A stretch of DNA of 26,161 nt from a virus, in the IMG/VR virus record IMGVR_UViG_3300012985_000024, positions 1-26,161 of that record. One strand, 5' to 3'. How positions within the stretch are numbered: the stretch's first letter is position 1; every line of letters begins with the position of its first letter. Below are positions 5,458 to 13,081 of this stretch, piece by piece. The notes below the pieces were generated by a model that saw only the letters and a program-made list of their open reading frames with translations, was not told the origin of the DNA and did not search any database. The position numbers and the translations under genes are program-made.

Positions 5458-6948
5458 TTAATCCAATTGCCCCGCATCTCTAAAAAGACGCATCTCATCT
5501 TGGAGTACGCGAAAACCCCGGCTGAAATCACTGATCGCCACAACCCCGCCCGGTTCAAGCAGAGCACCGAATAGGACCTTACTCAGGTTGGTTCCAGCCA
5601 GGCGCACGCTGAATTCATCGGGCTCCAGGAAAACCTTGCCTGCGACTTTTTCAAGAGTGAGCTCCCCCCGAATCGGCTGGATGAGTTCCGTCACGACCGG
5701 ATCTTCAGCAAAAGTGCTCACGCCAATCCGTTTCAAAGCGTCGGTGTGCTCGCGGTTGGCCACGGCGCGTTTGGCCTGAAACTTATCCGCCCGATAGAAA
5801 GTGTCAGCCAATGCCTTTTCGGCTGCATTAAAATTCCCATTGTTTTGGACAATGCTGAAAACCTCATCCCGGAAAAAGATTCCCGATTCCTGGTGATGGC
5901 AGTTTGAGCATGCCCCCAAAGTGATATCCGGCGGAAGGCCGCGACCTGCCTGTTCTACGTCGATAACTACGTTCGTGGGCGCGATAACTTCCGCTGTTCC
6001 CCCGGCGTTTGACAATCGATAGCCTGTCATCAGTCCGTTTGGCAGACTAAAGATCCACTCACTCGCGACGAAATTGAAAACCTTATTGGTCTGAAACCCG
6101 GGAATCAGGGCCATGTTTTTGAAAAACGGGTTTTGCTGAATGGAATCGTTTTTGGCCAGCGAAACATCGCCCGTGAACATCAGAAAGCCGTCCTGGGTTG
6201 TGTCCAGGATGCAAATGAGCCTCGGCTTCCCAAGGGCAATTTGCGACTTCCCCCCCGCAGCGCACGCGGGGCTCTCCTCATTGAATTCCTTTTGAAGGTC
6301 TATGCCAAGTTTGGCCAGGAACTCCGTATCGTTCAGCGGCTGCTCTGTCAGATCGTAGTAAAGCTGGTTGCCAATGCTGACCTGGTCGGCCTGCATCACA
6401 GTCAGGAAAAAGCTGGACGCGTAAACCATCGGCTGGTTGGTTCCGGTCAGAGCTCTCAGCGTACGCCCGCGCACCGAATTGGAAATGAAAGGGAGGACGT
6501 TGGCGCGTTCGAATTTCTGCCATTCCTCGTTGGTCATCCCGATATCGTCAAGATTGATGCGGTGCACGCAGCCGACATCCTCATCGATGGTATTGACGTA
6601 GGCGATGAGCCGCTCAGTCGATACCATATTGATGCCCTTATTGATCCCGGCCAGGACGTTTGAAAGGTCCTTGATGCCCTGATCATAAAGGTCGCATGTC
6701 AGAAAATAGCGTGTGCGACTGCGATCAGCCGCGTTCAGCGTTTTTATGTCGCGATCGGCATACTGTTCAATCTCATCGAAACGCAAAAAACCAGGTTTAC
6801 CGGGCTCGACAGGGGGCGCTGGTTCGATGGGCAGTTGGGGAACCGGCACCTCAACCTGAACGGTTTTGTTCACGGGCTGCTGACAGCCGAAGGCCGCAAA
6901 AAGACATAGCATGGCTGGAATGCACATAGTCTTCATAAAATAACCCAT
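5458..6948 (-). CDS. large CxxCH-containing lipoprotein, cytochrome-associated family
   Basis: Predicted lipoprotein of 496 residues. The signal (about 5-21) ends AAFGC with lipidated Cys22, followed by a Pro-rich tether to about residue 52. The next domain (LRFDEIEQYADRDIKTL, RYFLTCDLYDQG, then RINLDDIG with W143 and PFI near 153-155) resembles an uncharacterised domain that I recall from large c-type cytochromes of delta-type bacteria. A single haem motif C347-S-N-C350-H351 is followed by another His (HHQESGIFF). Extra Cys at 85, 127, 229 and 246 could form disulfides. No ribosome site precedes the ATG at 6948; Met5 or Met8 are alternative starts. It heads the cytochrome group, just after a promoter-like sequence. 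Enzymatic role unknown. Confidence 0.75.
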   Translation of the reverse strand: MGYFMKTMCIPAMLCLFAAFGCQQPVNKTVQVEVPVPQLPIEPAPPVEPGKPGFLRFDEIEQYADRDIKTLNAADRSRTRYFLTCDLYDQGIKDLSNVLAGINKGINMVSTERLIAYVNTIDEDVGCVHRINLDDIGMTNEEWQKFERANVLPFISNSVRGRTLRALTGTNQPMVYASSFFLTVMQADQVSIGNQLYYDLTEQPLNDTEFLAKLGIDLQKEFNEESPACAAGGKSQIALGKPRLICILDTTQDGFLMFTGDVSLAKNDSIQQNPFFKNMALIPGFQTNKVFNFVASEWIFSLPNGLMTGYRLSNAGGTAEVIAPTNVVIDVEQAGRGLPPDITLGACSNCHHQESGIFFRDEVFSIVQNNGNFNAAEKALADTFYRADKFQAKRAVANREHTDALKRIGVSTFAEDPVVTELIQPIRGELTLEKVAGKVFLEPDEFSVRLAGTNLSKVLFGALLEPGGVVAISDFSRGFRVLQDEMRLFRDAGQLD

Positions 6949-6971
6949 GACTGAAGTGATTGAATCTTTTG

Positions 6972-7001
6972 ATTATCGTCGAAAGAGTGCACAAAACGCA
7001 A
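6972..7001 (-). promoter_or_regulatory. candidate promoter of the cytochrome group
   Basis: Minus strand TTGCGT, an 18-base spacer, then GATAAT (five of six to the -10 consensus, preceded by C as upstream of the YceI gene). The -10 ends 23 bases before the lipoprotein ATG. The -35 is weak (three of six). Confidence 0.45.
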
Positions 7002-7025
7002 GCAGGATTCGCTGGATGGGGGAAG

Positions 7026-7058
7026 GCCGGGGACGGGATAAATTCCCCGGCTCTTTTT
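7026..7058 (+). terminator. GC-rich hairpin with plus-strand T tract
   Basis: GCCGGGG (7026-7032) pairs with CCCCGGC (7045-7051) across a 12-base loop, followed by TC and TTTTT on the plus strand. That is a rho-independent terminator for plus-strand transcription. On the minus strand the hairpin is followed by CTTCCCCC, so it may only pause the late message just after the Acb2-like gene. Confidence 0.5.
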
Positions 7059-7060
7059 GA

Positions 7061-7297
7061 TCATGCGTTTGAACGTTCTTCCTGAAGTTCAGCGGCTCGA
7101 TTCTCAACCTGATCATCGCGGATGGCCTTGCCGATCCACATATAAACCTCTTCGAGCTTAGTCAGGGCCAATGATTTAGATCGCCCGTCCCGAAGATTGT
7201 CATCGATGAGACTTTCGAGATTCGAGCAAATGTCCTTTGCGGCATTCTGGATGACCTGCGCAGTTTCATCATAGCGAACGTAATCGAATCGACTCAT
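7061..7297 (-). CDS. acb2: Acb2/Tad1-family cyclic-nucleotide sponge (anti-CBASS/anti-Thoeris)
   Basis: Small phage protein of the Acb2/Tad1 hairpin family, which counters CBASS or Thoeris defence by binding and holding the signal molecules (cyclic di- and trinucleotides for Acb2, cyclic ADP-ribose isomers for Tad1). The diagnostic helical segment is GRSKSLALTKLEEVYMWIGK followed by AIRDDQ (about residues 38-63), preceded by SRFDYVRYDETAQ and an Asn/Ser-rich helix. At 78 residues it is close to known short members. It is the second gene of a tiny unit after the tail fibre, starting in the ATGA overlap of the 35-residue gene with GGAAGG upstream. Family assigned from remembered sequence pattern; ligand choice cannot be read. 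Confidence 0.75.
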   Translation of the reverse strand: MSRFDYVRYDETAQVIQNAAKDICSNLESLIDDNLRDGRSKSLALTKLEEVYMWIGKAIRDDQVENRAAELQEERSNA

Positions 7298-7401
7298 TTC
7301 TTTTTCCTTCCTTTCTTTTTTTCCTCACGCGTCGGGTATTCCGAATCCGCAGGTTTTTCTTTCGGTGGTTTTTTCCAGTCTTTTGGCTTTTTGTCGTTCA
7401 T
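7294..7401 (-). CDS. Lys-rich micro-protein, 35 aa
   Basis: Short gene with an excellent ribosome site (GGAGGGGG about seven bases before the ATG at 7401) and a stop that overlaps the Acb2-like start as ATGA. The product is very basic, about 40 percent Lys, with the motif DWKKPPKEKP and a C-terminal run KKKGRKKK. It contains a single Trp and a central acidic patch (ADSEY). No fold is recognisable; it may be disordered, nucleic-acid binding, or act mainly to couple translation to the next gene. Confidence 0.6.
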   Translation of the reverse strand: MNDKKPKDWKKPPKEKPADSEYPTREEKKKGRKKK

Positions 7402-7430
7402 TATTTTGCCCCCTCCCGAGGGCGAGAGGG

Positions 7431-9857
7431 TTATGCGATGCGGACAGCCCTAATTGAGCCGTAAACATTCACTGTCCCAGCAGAAAAATCGGCTCGTCCT
7501 ATCAGATAAAAATCTGTATTTGCGGATATGCTAACTCTACAAGCTGGAACAGATACACTAGCGTCAAACGTACCTAAATTAGTTGTCATTGCCGAGCGCC
7601 TTTCCCCGGAGCTATTCGGAACAGCTAGGGTATCAGCGCTGGGCATTGTTGCCGAAGTCCTAGATATAGCTCCTGCTATTGCTGTACTGGTTACAGGGGT
7701 TACGGGAGTATATCCAACTTCTGCTGAAATTTCCCAGGTGCCGGGCGTCAAAGTAAGCGGCGATGCTGTTACATTCGCTACAGTTGCAGTAGCAATTGAA
7801 GGTGCAGCGGAACGGAGACGTGACTGCGTTTTCTCTTCCCCAACATAGCCAGAGCCAATCGCAACACCCGTCGTCAAACCCGGAGCCTGCCCGGCCTTAT
7901 ACAAACCAGCAGAGCCATCCGTCCCCGCGTTTGCGTAGGGGAGTGAGGCTTTTTTGGTTTTGCGGACGCGCCATTTGTAAGTTGTGGCGCTACTCCAGCC
8001 TGCGCCCGCAGCTCCGAATGCACCACTTGCAAGGCGACCTCCGTTACCTAGCGACACCCATACCGAAGTTGACGAACGCGGTTTTATTCCCATTCCATAG
8101 GATGCATTTTGTGATCTATAAAGTTGGACGATGTTATTTCCGCAGTATTCAATCGGAACCCATTCATTAGTTGAACTTGGATTAAGTATCTCAATCGATA
8201 GGTGGTCGTCAGATTGAATCGGATACTGGAAATTTACCACGTAGTCGGTTACTTCGCCCGCTGTTACAGTAGCAGAGTTAGTGCCGACAAAGAACGATCC
8301 ACCAGATACAGATCCAGTAGCATACTGAGTATTCGCAGAAGTTCCCCCGGAACCGTCGTTACTTGCAAACTCCTCAGCCGGTGCCGGACCTGTGCTGACT
8401 GAGCCGGCCCACTCTGCGATTGGGACGTCAATATCAACAGTGATGTAATCTCCAGTGGACACAGACCAAGCACTTGTTGTGGTAAGGACGCCTGTTCCGC
8501 TTTCATCAACCAAAACAAGTTGAGTAGTATTTAGATAGGCCGCCCCGCCGTAATTTTGCGTGCCTGTGTCGATACCATGCCACGACCCATTGCTAAGCGT
8601 GTCCGCGCTAGCAGCCAAGGACGTGTCTACTGTCAGCCCGGTTCCTGCAAGTAATTGTGCATGGGATAGGATTAAGTTTCCAGCTCCAGGAGTATTAGTG
8701 AATGCAAATTGTAAATGGAACTTGGCTTTATTCCCCACCTGTTGATATCGAGCAGACATGGTTGTATTGGTTAGTGAAGTTGTGGGGCTGGATGGAATAT
8801 CTTTTCCAATTGAAGCAATGGAACTTACAAACGGCCAGCCGAGGAACACGTTGCAAACGTTCAGTGTCGCAGAGCCCGTTCCACTGGTCCGGGCGAAACG
8901 AAGGGTATATGCCGTTGACGCAAGGGCATCGAACGCCGTCGTATACCTTACGATGCCGTTTGGCAGATAGCTGATGCTGCTCGAATCATTGCGAAGTGCC
9001 TGCCGTGTCGAACCCTGGTAAACGGAAATCGTCCATTCACTCGTAGCGAAGCCAGTTCCAGGACGAATGAAAAGATCGACTTGCAAGGTTCCGTTCATGG
9101 CCGCTGATGTCGTGACGGGAAAGGAATTGTAATTTGTCGCTTCGGTTCCGCTGTTCGTTGCGACAAATTTGATGGCCGAGTTGGTCGCGCCTTCCAGGGG
9201 AAGGTCGGCCGATGTCGTTGTCGTCACTGGCGCTGCGAACACAGTTCCCGTCGCAGTCCAGCCGGTCGCAGTGCTAGGCGATGTGATGAGGTTTATGCCA
9301 TCGGTTCCACTCCCGCCCGATGATGCAGCGCCTGCCAGACGCCAGCGGGAACCGCCTGTCTCATAAACAAGGCCAACCATCTGACCGGCCGCAATGGAAA
9401 AATCCGCTCCGGTTCCCGTCACGATCCGATTGGCCGCGGTCGCACTGGTATCTTCGTTTTTGAGCGTGATGGCCTGGCTGGTCTGTCCGTTGACAAAAAA
9501 GATGACCTTTTGAATCGTCGGAACGATCGATCTGATGCTGGTCAGGGAGTTATTAGTGAACTGGATGATCTGGGCCACGGTGTTCGGCGTGATATCCTGG
9601 GAAGCGCCCGTAGTTGTCGAGTCGGTCTGCGTTTCAAACGAAGTTTTGTCATTCTGCCAGGCCGTTCCGTTATGCTCACGGATAAGCTTTTCAGTCGTGT
9701 TCCAATAGATATCACCAGCAGCGCCTGGGCCATGATCAGCCTCGAATGCGGCGTCATTGGCATATGGTTCATGGGAATTCGATGTGAAATCATTCATTGT
9801 TGGATTTCCAACGTTCGCGCCATCGATATTACTTAGATTCCTAGTTTTCGTTGACAT
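7431..9857 (-). CDS. tail fibre / receptor-binding protein
   Basis: Large distal tail protein of 808 residues. The N-terminal 70 or so residues (HEPYANDAAFEADHG...GDIYWNTTEKLIREHNGTAWQND) look like a fibre attachment segment. A beta module follows near 75-175 (ANRIVTGTGADFSIAAGQMV...YETGGSRWRLAG), a carbohydrate-binding-like beta-sandwich near 190-340, then further beta repeats. The last 130 residues (YVGEEKTQSR, ANVTASPLTLTPGTWEISAE, RVSISANTDFYLIG, VYGSIRAVRIA) match a C-terminal trimerising or receptor-binding beta domain common in phage fibres. GAAGG lies eight bases before the ATG, and the start overlaps the hub-like gene by 17 bases. The C-terminal half appears richer in A/T codons than its neighbours. 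Confidence 0.82.
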   Translation of the reverse strand: MSTKTRNLSNIDGANVGNPTMNDFTSNSHEPYANDAAFEADHGPGAAGDIYWNTTEKLIREHNGTAWQNDKTSFETQTDSTTTGASQDITPNTVAQIIQFTNNSLTSIRSIVPTIQKVIFFVNGQTSQAITLKNEDTSATAANRIVTGTGADFSIAAGQMVGLVYETGGSRWRLAGAASSGGSGTDGINLITSPSTATGWTATGTVFAAPVTTTTSADLPLEGATNSAIKFVATNSGTEATNYNSFPVTTSAAMNGTLQVDLFIRPGTGFATSEWTISVYQGSTRQALRNDSSSISYLPNGIVRYTTAFDALASTAYTLRFARTSGTGSATLNVCNVFLGWPFVSSIASIGKDIPSSPTTSLTNTTMSARYQQVGNKAKFHLQFAFTNTPGAGNLILSHAQLLAGTGLTVDTSLAASADTLSNGSWHGIDTGTQNYGGAAYLNTTQLVLVDESGTGVLTTTSAWSVSTGDYITVDIDVPIAEWAGSVSTGPAPAEEFASNDGSGGTSANTQYATGSVSGGSFFVGTNSATVTAGEVTDYVVNFQYPIQSDDHLSIEILNPSSTNEWVPIEYCGNNIVQLYRSQNASYGMGIKPRSSTSVWVSLGNGGRLASGAFGAAGAGWSSATTYKWRVRKTKKASLPYANAGTDGSAGLYKAGQAPGLTTGVAIGSGYVGEEKTQSRLRSAAPSIATATVANVTASPLTLTPGTWEISAEVGYTPVTPVTSTAIAGAISRTSATMPSADTLAVPNSSGERRSAMTTNLGTFDASVSVPACRVSISANTDFYLIGRADFSAGTVNVYGSIRAVRIA

Positions 9858-11799
9858 AGAAATACCTTCCCTGGATTGTCCGGCCTTGTTGTTTATTGTC
9901 GATACTGATGATCATGATTTTGTTTTTGAACATGTCATGGTCGATGAAAACCATATCCCCGAGCTCGATTGAGACATCCTCATCGAGCAGATCGAACGTC
10001 ACCAGTGTCGTTGGTGCCCCGTATATCTCTGTCATTTCCGCCCAACGATCGGTAACAGCAGTGGGGATTTCCGAAAGGACATGATTCACACTAAAGGTTT
10101 TCTGCGATGCAAAAAGGTCCTTATTTGGAGCTTCGATGTTCTTATAAAGGCTGTATTTATAGACATCCGATCGCGCGTATTTCGGCCGGAACTGCACGTT
10201 AGCTGCCTGATTCCGGTATTCGCTGCTGACCGATAGCCTTGTGATCTGGGTTTCGTCCAGGGTCTGACTGGATGCCTCGGTTGGGTCTATCTTTTTGATA
10301 AACGGCACGTCATTGTCTGCGGGGAAAACCAGGATTGTCATCAGGCTTTGGTTCATTTCTGCAATCAGGGAACCAAGGTTTGGCATGTCCTGACCCAAGC
10401 CGACCTGCTGGATCGTCTCAACCGTGCTGAATTCGGCCGAAAGGCTTGCGAAGGATGTCGGCTCGACCGTGAAACCGTGCTGTTCCATGATCCATTGCAT
10501 GAGCTCAAAATTATCTGCTGCTCCGGTGATGCCGGTGAACACGACATATGTTTCGTTATCCAATAGGTTGATTCCGGTGAAGTTTACTGTAATCCAACGG
10601 TGTCCACCCGGAGTGAATGACCCAGACGAAACAGCCGGAAGGGTCCAGGTGTTATCGGGGATACGACTGGAATACCAGTGCTCAGTCGGTGAAAAGCTGA
10701 GCATCGTATTGAAACGATCATAGGCTGTATCCTCAAGACCGAGGAATGCCGCGCAATTGCCAGTCACAGTATCTTTTTGCCATACCCTTGATGCACTGAT
10801 GACTGCACCGAGGTCGCGCCTGATTAGGATGATTTCCCCTTGAATGACGCCATTTGTTATTGTCGCATTCGCAATATTTTCAGAACGCTTATAAAATCTC
10901 TGGTCTGGAACCGGAAACGACGCCGTATTAAAAAGAATATTGCTTGGGCTTGATACGAGAGATTGGAAGGTGGGCATTCGTCCAATGATCCCGGTAGTCG
11001 CAGACGTCGGAATCACCCGAACCATGACGGCGCCTGTGTTCAAAGATTTCTGGCCGAACTTGGTAGCCCCTCCCGTTGGGAAAAAAGTCGGATTAGTTGG
11101 TCCTACGTCAATCTCTGAGTATTCCGTCTGATCATAGGGAAATTCAGGCCCAAAGAGCATTGGTATCGCAACGCCCTCAAACTGTTCGGGGACGTTGGAT
11201 CCATTGTAATAGGCCGTGTTCGTGCTTCGATCGATTCGGTTCAGGTATGCAGGATCTCCGAAATGGCATTCAGAGTCGAATATCGTGACGCGCTTTTGAA
11301 TATTGATCGTGATCAGATAGTCGGAAATCGTATGCTTGGTTGCCACGCCTTTAAAAACGATCTGGCCATCGCGATAAATCCGGACAATCGTGTTTGGCAT
11401 GATCAGCTGCTGCTGAGCCAGTTGGATCCAATCATCATCGAGTTGGATCACGACGGCACCAACGTTGATTTCGGTGAGGCCCGATTCGAAGGACTTGAGT
11501 GAGGTGCTGAAATTGATGAAATTTCGAAGGCGGTTTTCCCAGAAGACTGGATCTGAACCTGAGTCAGTTGGATCGGATGGCAGATTTTGGCTCGGCGCGT
11601 CGTATAAGAGATAGAGCGGGAATTCCACGAGGACCGTTCCGACCGTGTAAGACGGAATGGAAAGGCTTCCCCCTGTCCAACTGAAAGGCGTGCTGATCCC
11701 GTTTACATAAACCGTCATCACTTCGAAAGACCAGCTGGCCGTGGTTCCGGTAATGATGGATGTGATATCTGCCAAAGGCGCGAGGGTGACCTGCTGCAT
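9841..11799 (-). CDS. tail tip / baseplate-hub-like protein
   Basis: Virion protein of 652 residues between the distal tail genes and the fibre, the place of the tail-associated hub or central tip protein in siphophages. The middle contains a hub-like beta region (FWENRLRNFINFSTSLKSFE, LDDDWIQLAQQQLIMPNTIV, RIYRDGQIVFKGVATKHTIS) resembling the domains that thread and close the tail tube. A loop-rich insertion (about 250-420) and a beta-strand C-terminus (SIELGDMVFIDHDMFKNKI, GRTIQGRYFYV) follow. No peptidase motif is visible. GGAG lies eight bases before the ATG, right at the end of the upstream gene. Family not identified precisely; role by position and architecture. Confidence 0.65.
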   Translation of the reverse strand: MQQVTLAPLADITSIITGTTASWSFEVMTVYVNGISTPFSWTGGSLSIPSYTVGTVLVEFPLYLLYDAPSQNLPSDPTDSGSDPVFWENRLRNFINFSTSLKSFESGLTEINVGAVVIQLDDDWIQLAQQQLIMPNTIVRIYRDGQIVFKGVATKHTISDYLITINIQKRVTIFDSECHFGDPAYLNRIDRSTNTAYYNGSNVPEQFEGVAIPMLFGPEFPYDQTEYSEIDVGPTNPTFFPTGGATKFGQKSLNTGAVMVRVIPTSATTGIIGRMPTFQSLVSSPSNILFNTASFPVPDQRFYKRSENIANATITNGVIQGEIILIRRDLGAVISASRVWQKDTVTGNCAAFLGLEDTAYDRFNTMLSFSPTEHWYSSRIPDNTWTLPAVSSGSFTPGGHRWITVNFTGINLLDNETYVVFTGITGAADNFELMQWIMEQHGFTVEPTSFASLSAEFSTVETIQQVGLGQDMPNLGSLIAEMNQSLMTILVFPADNDVPFIKKIDPTEASSQTLDETQITRLSVSSEYRNQAANVQFRPKYARSDVYKYSLYKNIEAPNKDLFASQKTFSVNHVLSEIPTAVTDRWAEMTEIYGAPTTLVTFDLLDEDVSIELGDMVFIDHDMFKNKIMIISIDNKQQGRTIQGRYFYVNEN

Positions 11800-12276
11800 T
11801 CAAATCGCTCCGTAAAGTTCAATGGCCATCGGAGCCGAACTTGCTGCACCTGGGTTTTCGTTATAGGCCATGGTTACAGGCCAATCCAAAACGCCGCCTA
11901 TGAAGACCGTGTCAGCGGTATATGCATAATTTTCCAGTTCGAGCTCGAAACGCGTGTCGGTTCCAGCATTGAGGTTGAACCGCGGCTCAAAGGTGAATCG
12001 AACCCAGCCATAAAAGTTATTAGTCGATGGGTAAAGGTCCTCAATCGTCCCCACCACAACGTCCTCGCTCGTGCCTTCCAGGATTCCTGCGACGTAGGCA
12101 TTGACTCGCATCCTGACCAGGGGCTGAAGGCCGCGCTTGAATATCTGAAGGCCGAATATCTCAAGCTGCTGGTCAGTGTCAGGATCAACCGGGCCGAGGT
12201 CGATGAGATTGTCCCCGCCAGTGCATATGACAACGGCAAGATCGTCTGGATATTGGTTGAAAGCCATACTAGACAA
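11800..12276 (-). CDS. distal tail structural protein, unknown family
   Basis: Not recognised by family. The 158-residue product is beta-rich and acidic, with alternating hydrophobic strands (DLAVVICTGG, VRMRVNAYVAGIL, TRFELELENYAY, VFIGGVLDWPVTMAY). It overlaps the upstream gene by eight bases and ends one base before the hub-like gene, whose ribosome site lies in its last codons. Position between a distal tail protein and the hub suggests a tail-tip component. Confidence 0.6.
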   Translation of the reverse strand: MSSMAFNQYPDDLAVVICTGGDNLIDLGPVDPDTDQQLEIFGLQIFKRGLQPLVRMRVNAYVAGILEGTSEDVVVGTIEDLYPSTNNFYGWVRFTFEPRFNLNAGTDTRFELELENYAYTADTVFIGGVLDWPVTMAYNENPGAASSAPMAIELYGAI

Positions 12277-13078
12277 CCTCCCGCAGTTGAAAGGCTACGT
12301 TGAATTTGTTTTGGTATGCATGGGTGAACTGGGGAAGCGAATCGAAATAGCAGAGCGTCGTGCCGAATTCCCATTCGAACGCTATTTGGAGCGGATCGAG
12401 GATGAATATGAACGGCGTCGAGAGTCCGAGGGTCTCGGTGGACGACTGAATCTTGCGGCGATCATCAGTGTTAAGGTAGCTGAAGCCCATAGCACTGAAT
12501 AGAGCGTATTGATTTTTTCGAACAGTGTAGACAACTCCGGAGTCACTGCTTGCCCTCCTCGTAAGATCAACCCAGCTGAATTCAAACTGCTGCTTGGCAT
12601 TGAACTGAAAGTCTATATGATCGCCCAAAAAGATGGCACTGATTTCGATGTCGTCTGGGTTTAAAAGATCCTCGATCGTTATCTGCCAGTAGCGGTATTG
12701 CATGCCGGTTGGGTTATCATCGTCAGTCAGATCTGCAAACACACCCTTATCAGTCACCGTTGCAGTCGTTGTAAACGGTTCCCCGCCAGTGAAAAGGTTG
12801 ATCATATTGGCTTTGATCGTGATGACAGCCTGATCTGAAATCCTGAGATATTTATCGATTTCCCCAAATATCGCAAAAAAGCTGCACTGCTTATTGGCGA
12901 GCAGGTCAATTTCGATGACGAAATCTTTGTCGTCAGGCTTCCAGACGCGGCCACGTTGCCGAAAGTTCAATGCATTGGTAAACGGGAACGACGCATGCTC
13001 AGGAGCCACAACCGTGGCTGAATCAAGATGATTATTGTCGGCTATTCGAGCATTCCGTCGCAGTTTTAGATTCGACAT
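12269..13078 (-). CDS. distal tail (Dit-like) structural protein
   Basis: Protein of 269 residues directly after the tape measure, the usual place of the distal tail protein that joins tube and tip. The sequence is beta-rich, with a galactose-binding-like middle (FVIEIDLLANKQCSFFAIFG, RYWQITIEDLLNPDDIEISA, IFLGDHIDFQFN) and a C-terminal sandwich (FSWVDLTRRASSDSG, PFIFILDPLQIAFEWEFG). This pattern, strands describing position-dependent binding followed by a second sandwich, suits a Dit-like hub adaptor, but homology to a named Dit is not shown. It starts three bases after the tape-measure stop. Confidence 0.6.
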   Translation of the reverse strand: MSNLKLRRNARIADNNHLDSATVVAPEHASFPFTNALNFRQRGRVWKPDDKDFVIEIDLLANKQCSFFAIFGEIDKYLRISDQAVITIKANMINLFTGGEPFTTTATVTDKGVFADLTDDDNPTGMQYRYWQITIEDLLNPDDIEISAIFLGDHIDFQFNAKQQFEFSWVDLTRRASSDSGVVYTVRKNQYALFSAMGFSYLNTDDRRKIQSSTETLGLSTPFIFILDPLQIAFEWEFGTTLCYFDSLPQFTHAYQNKFNVAFQLREVV

Positions 13079-13081
13079 TCA

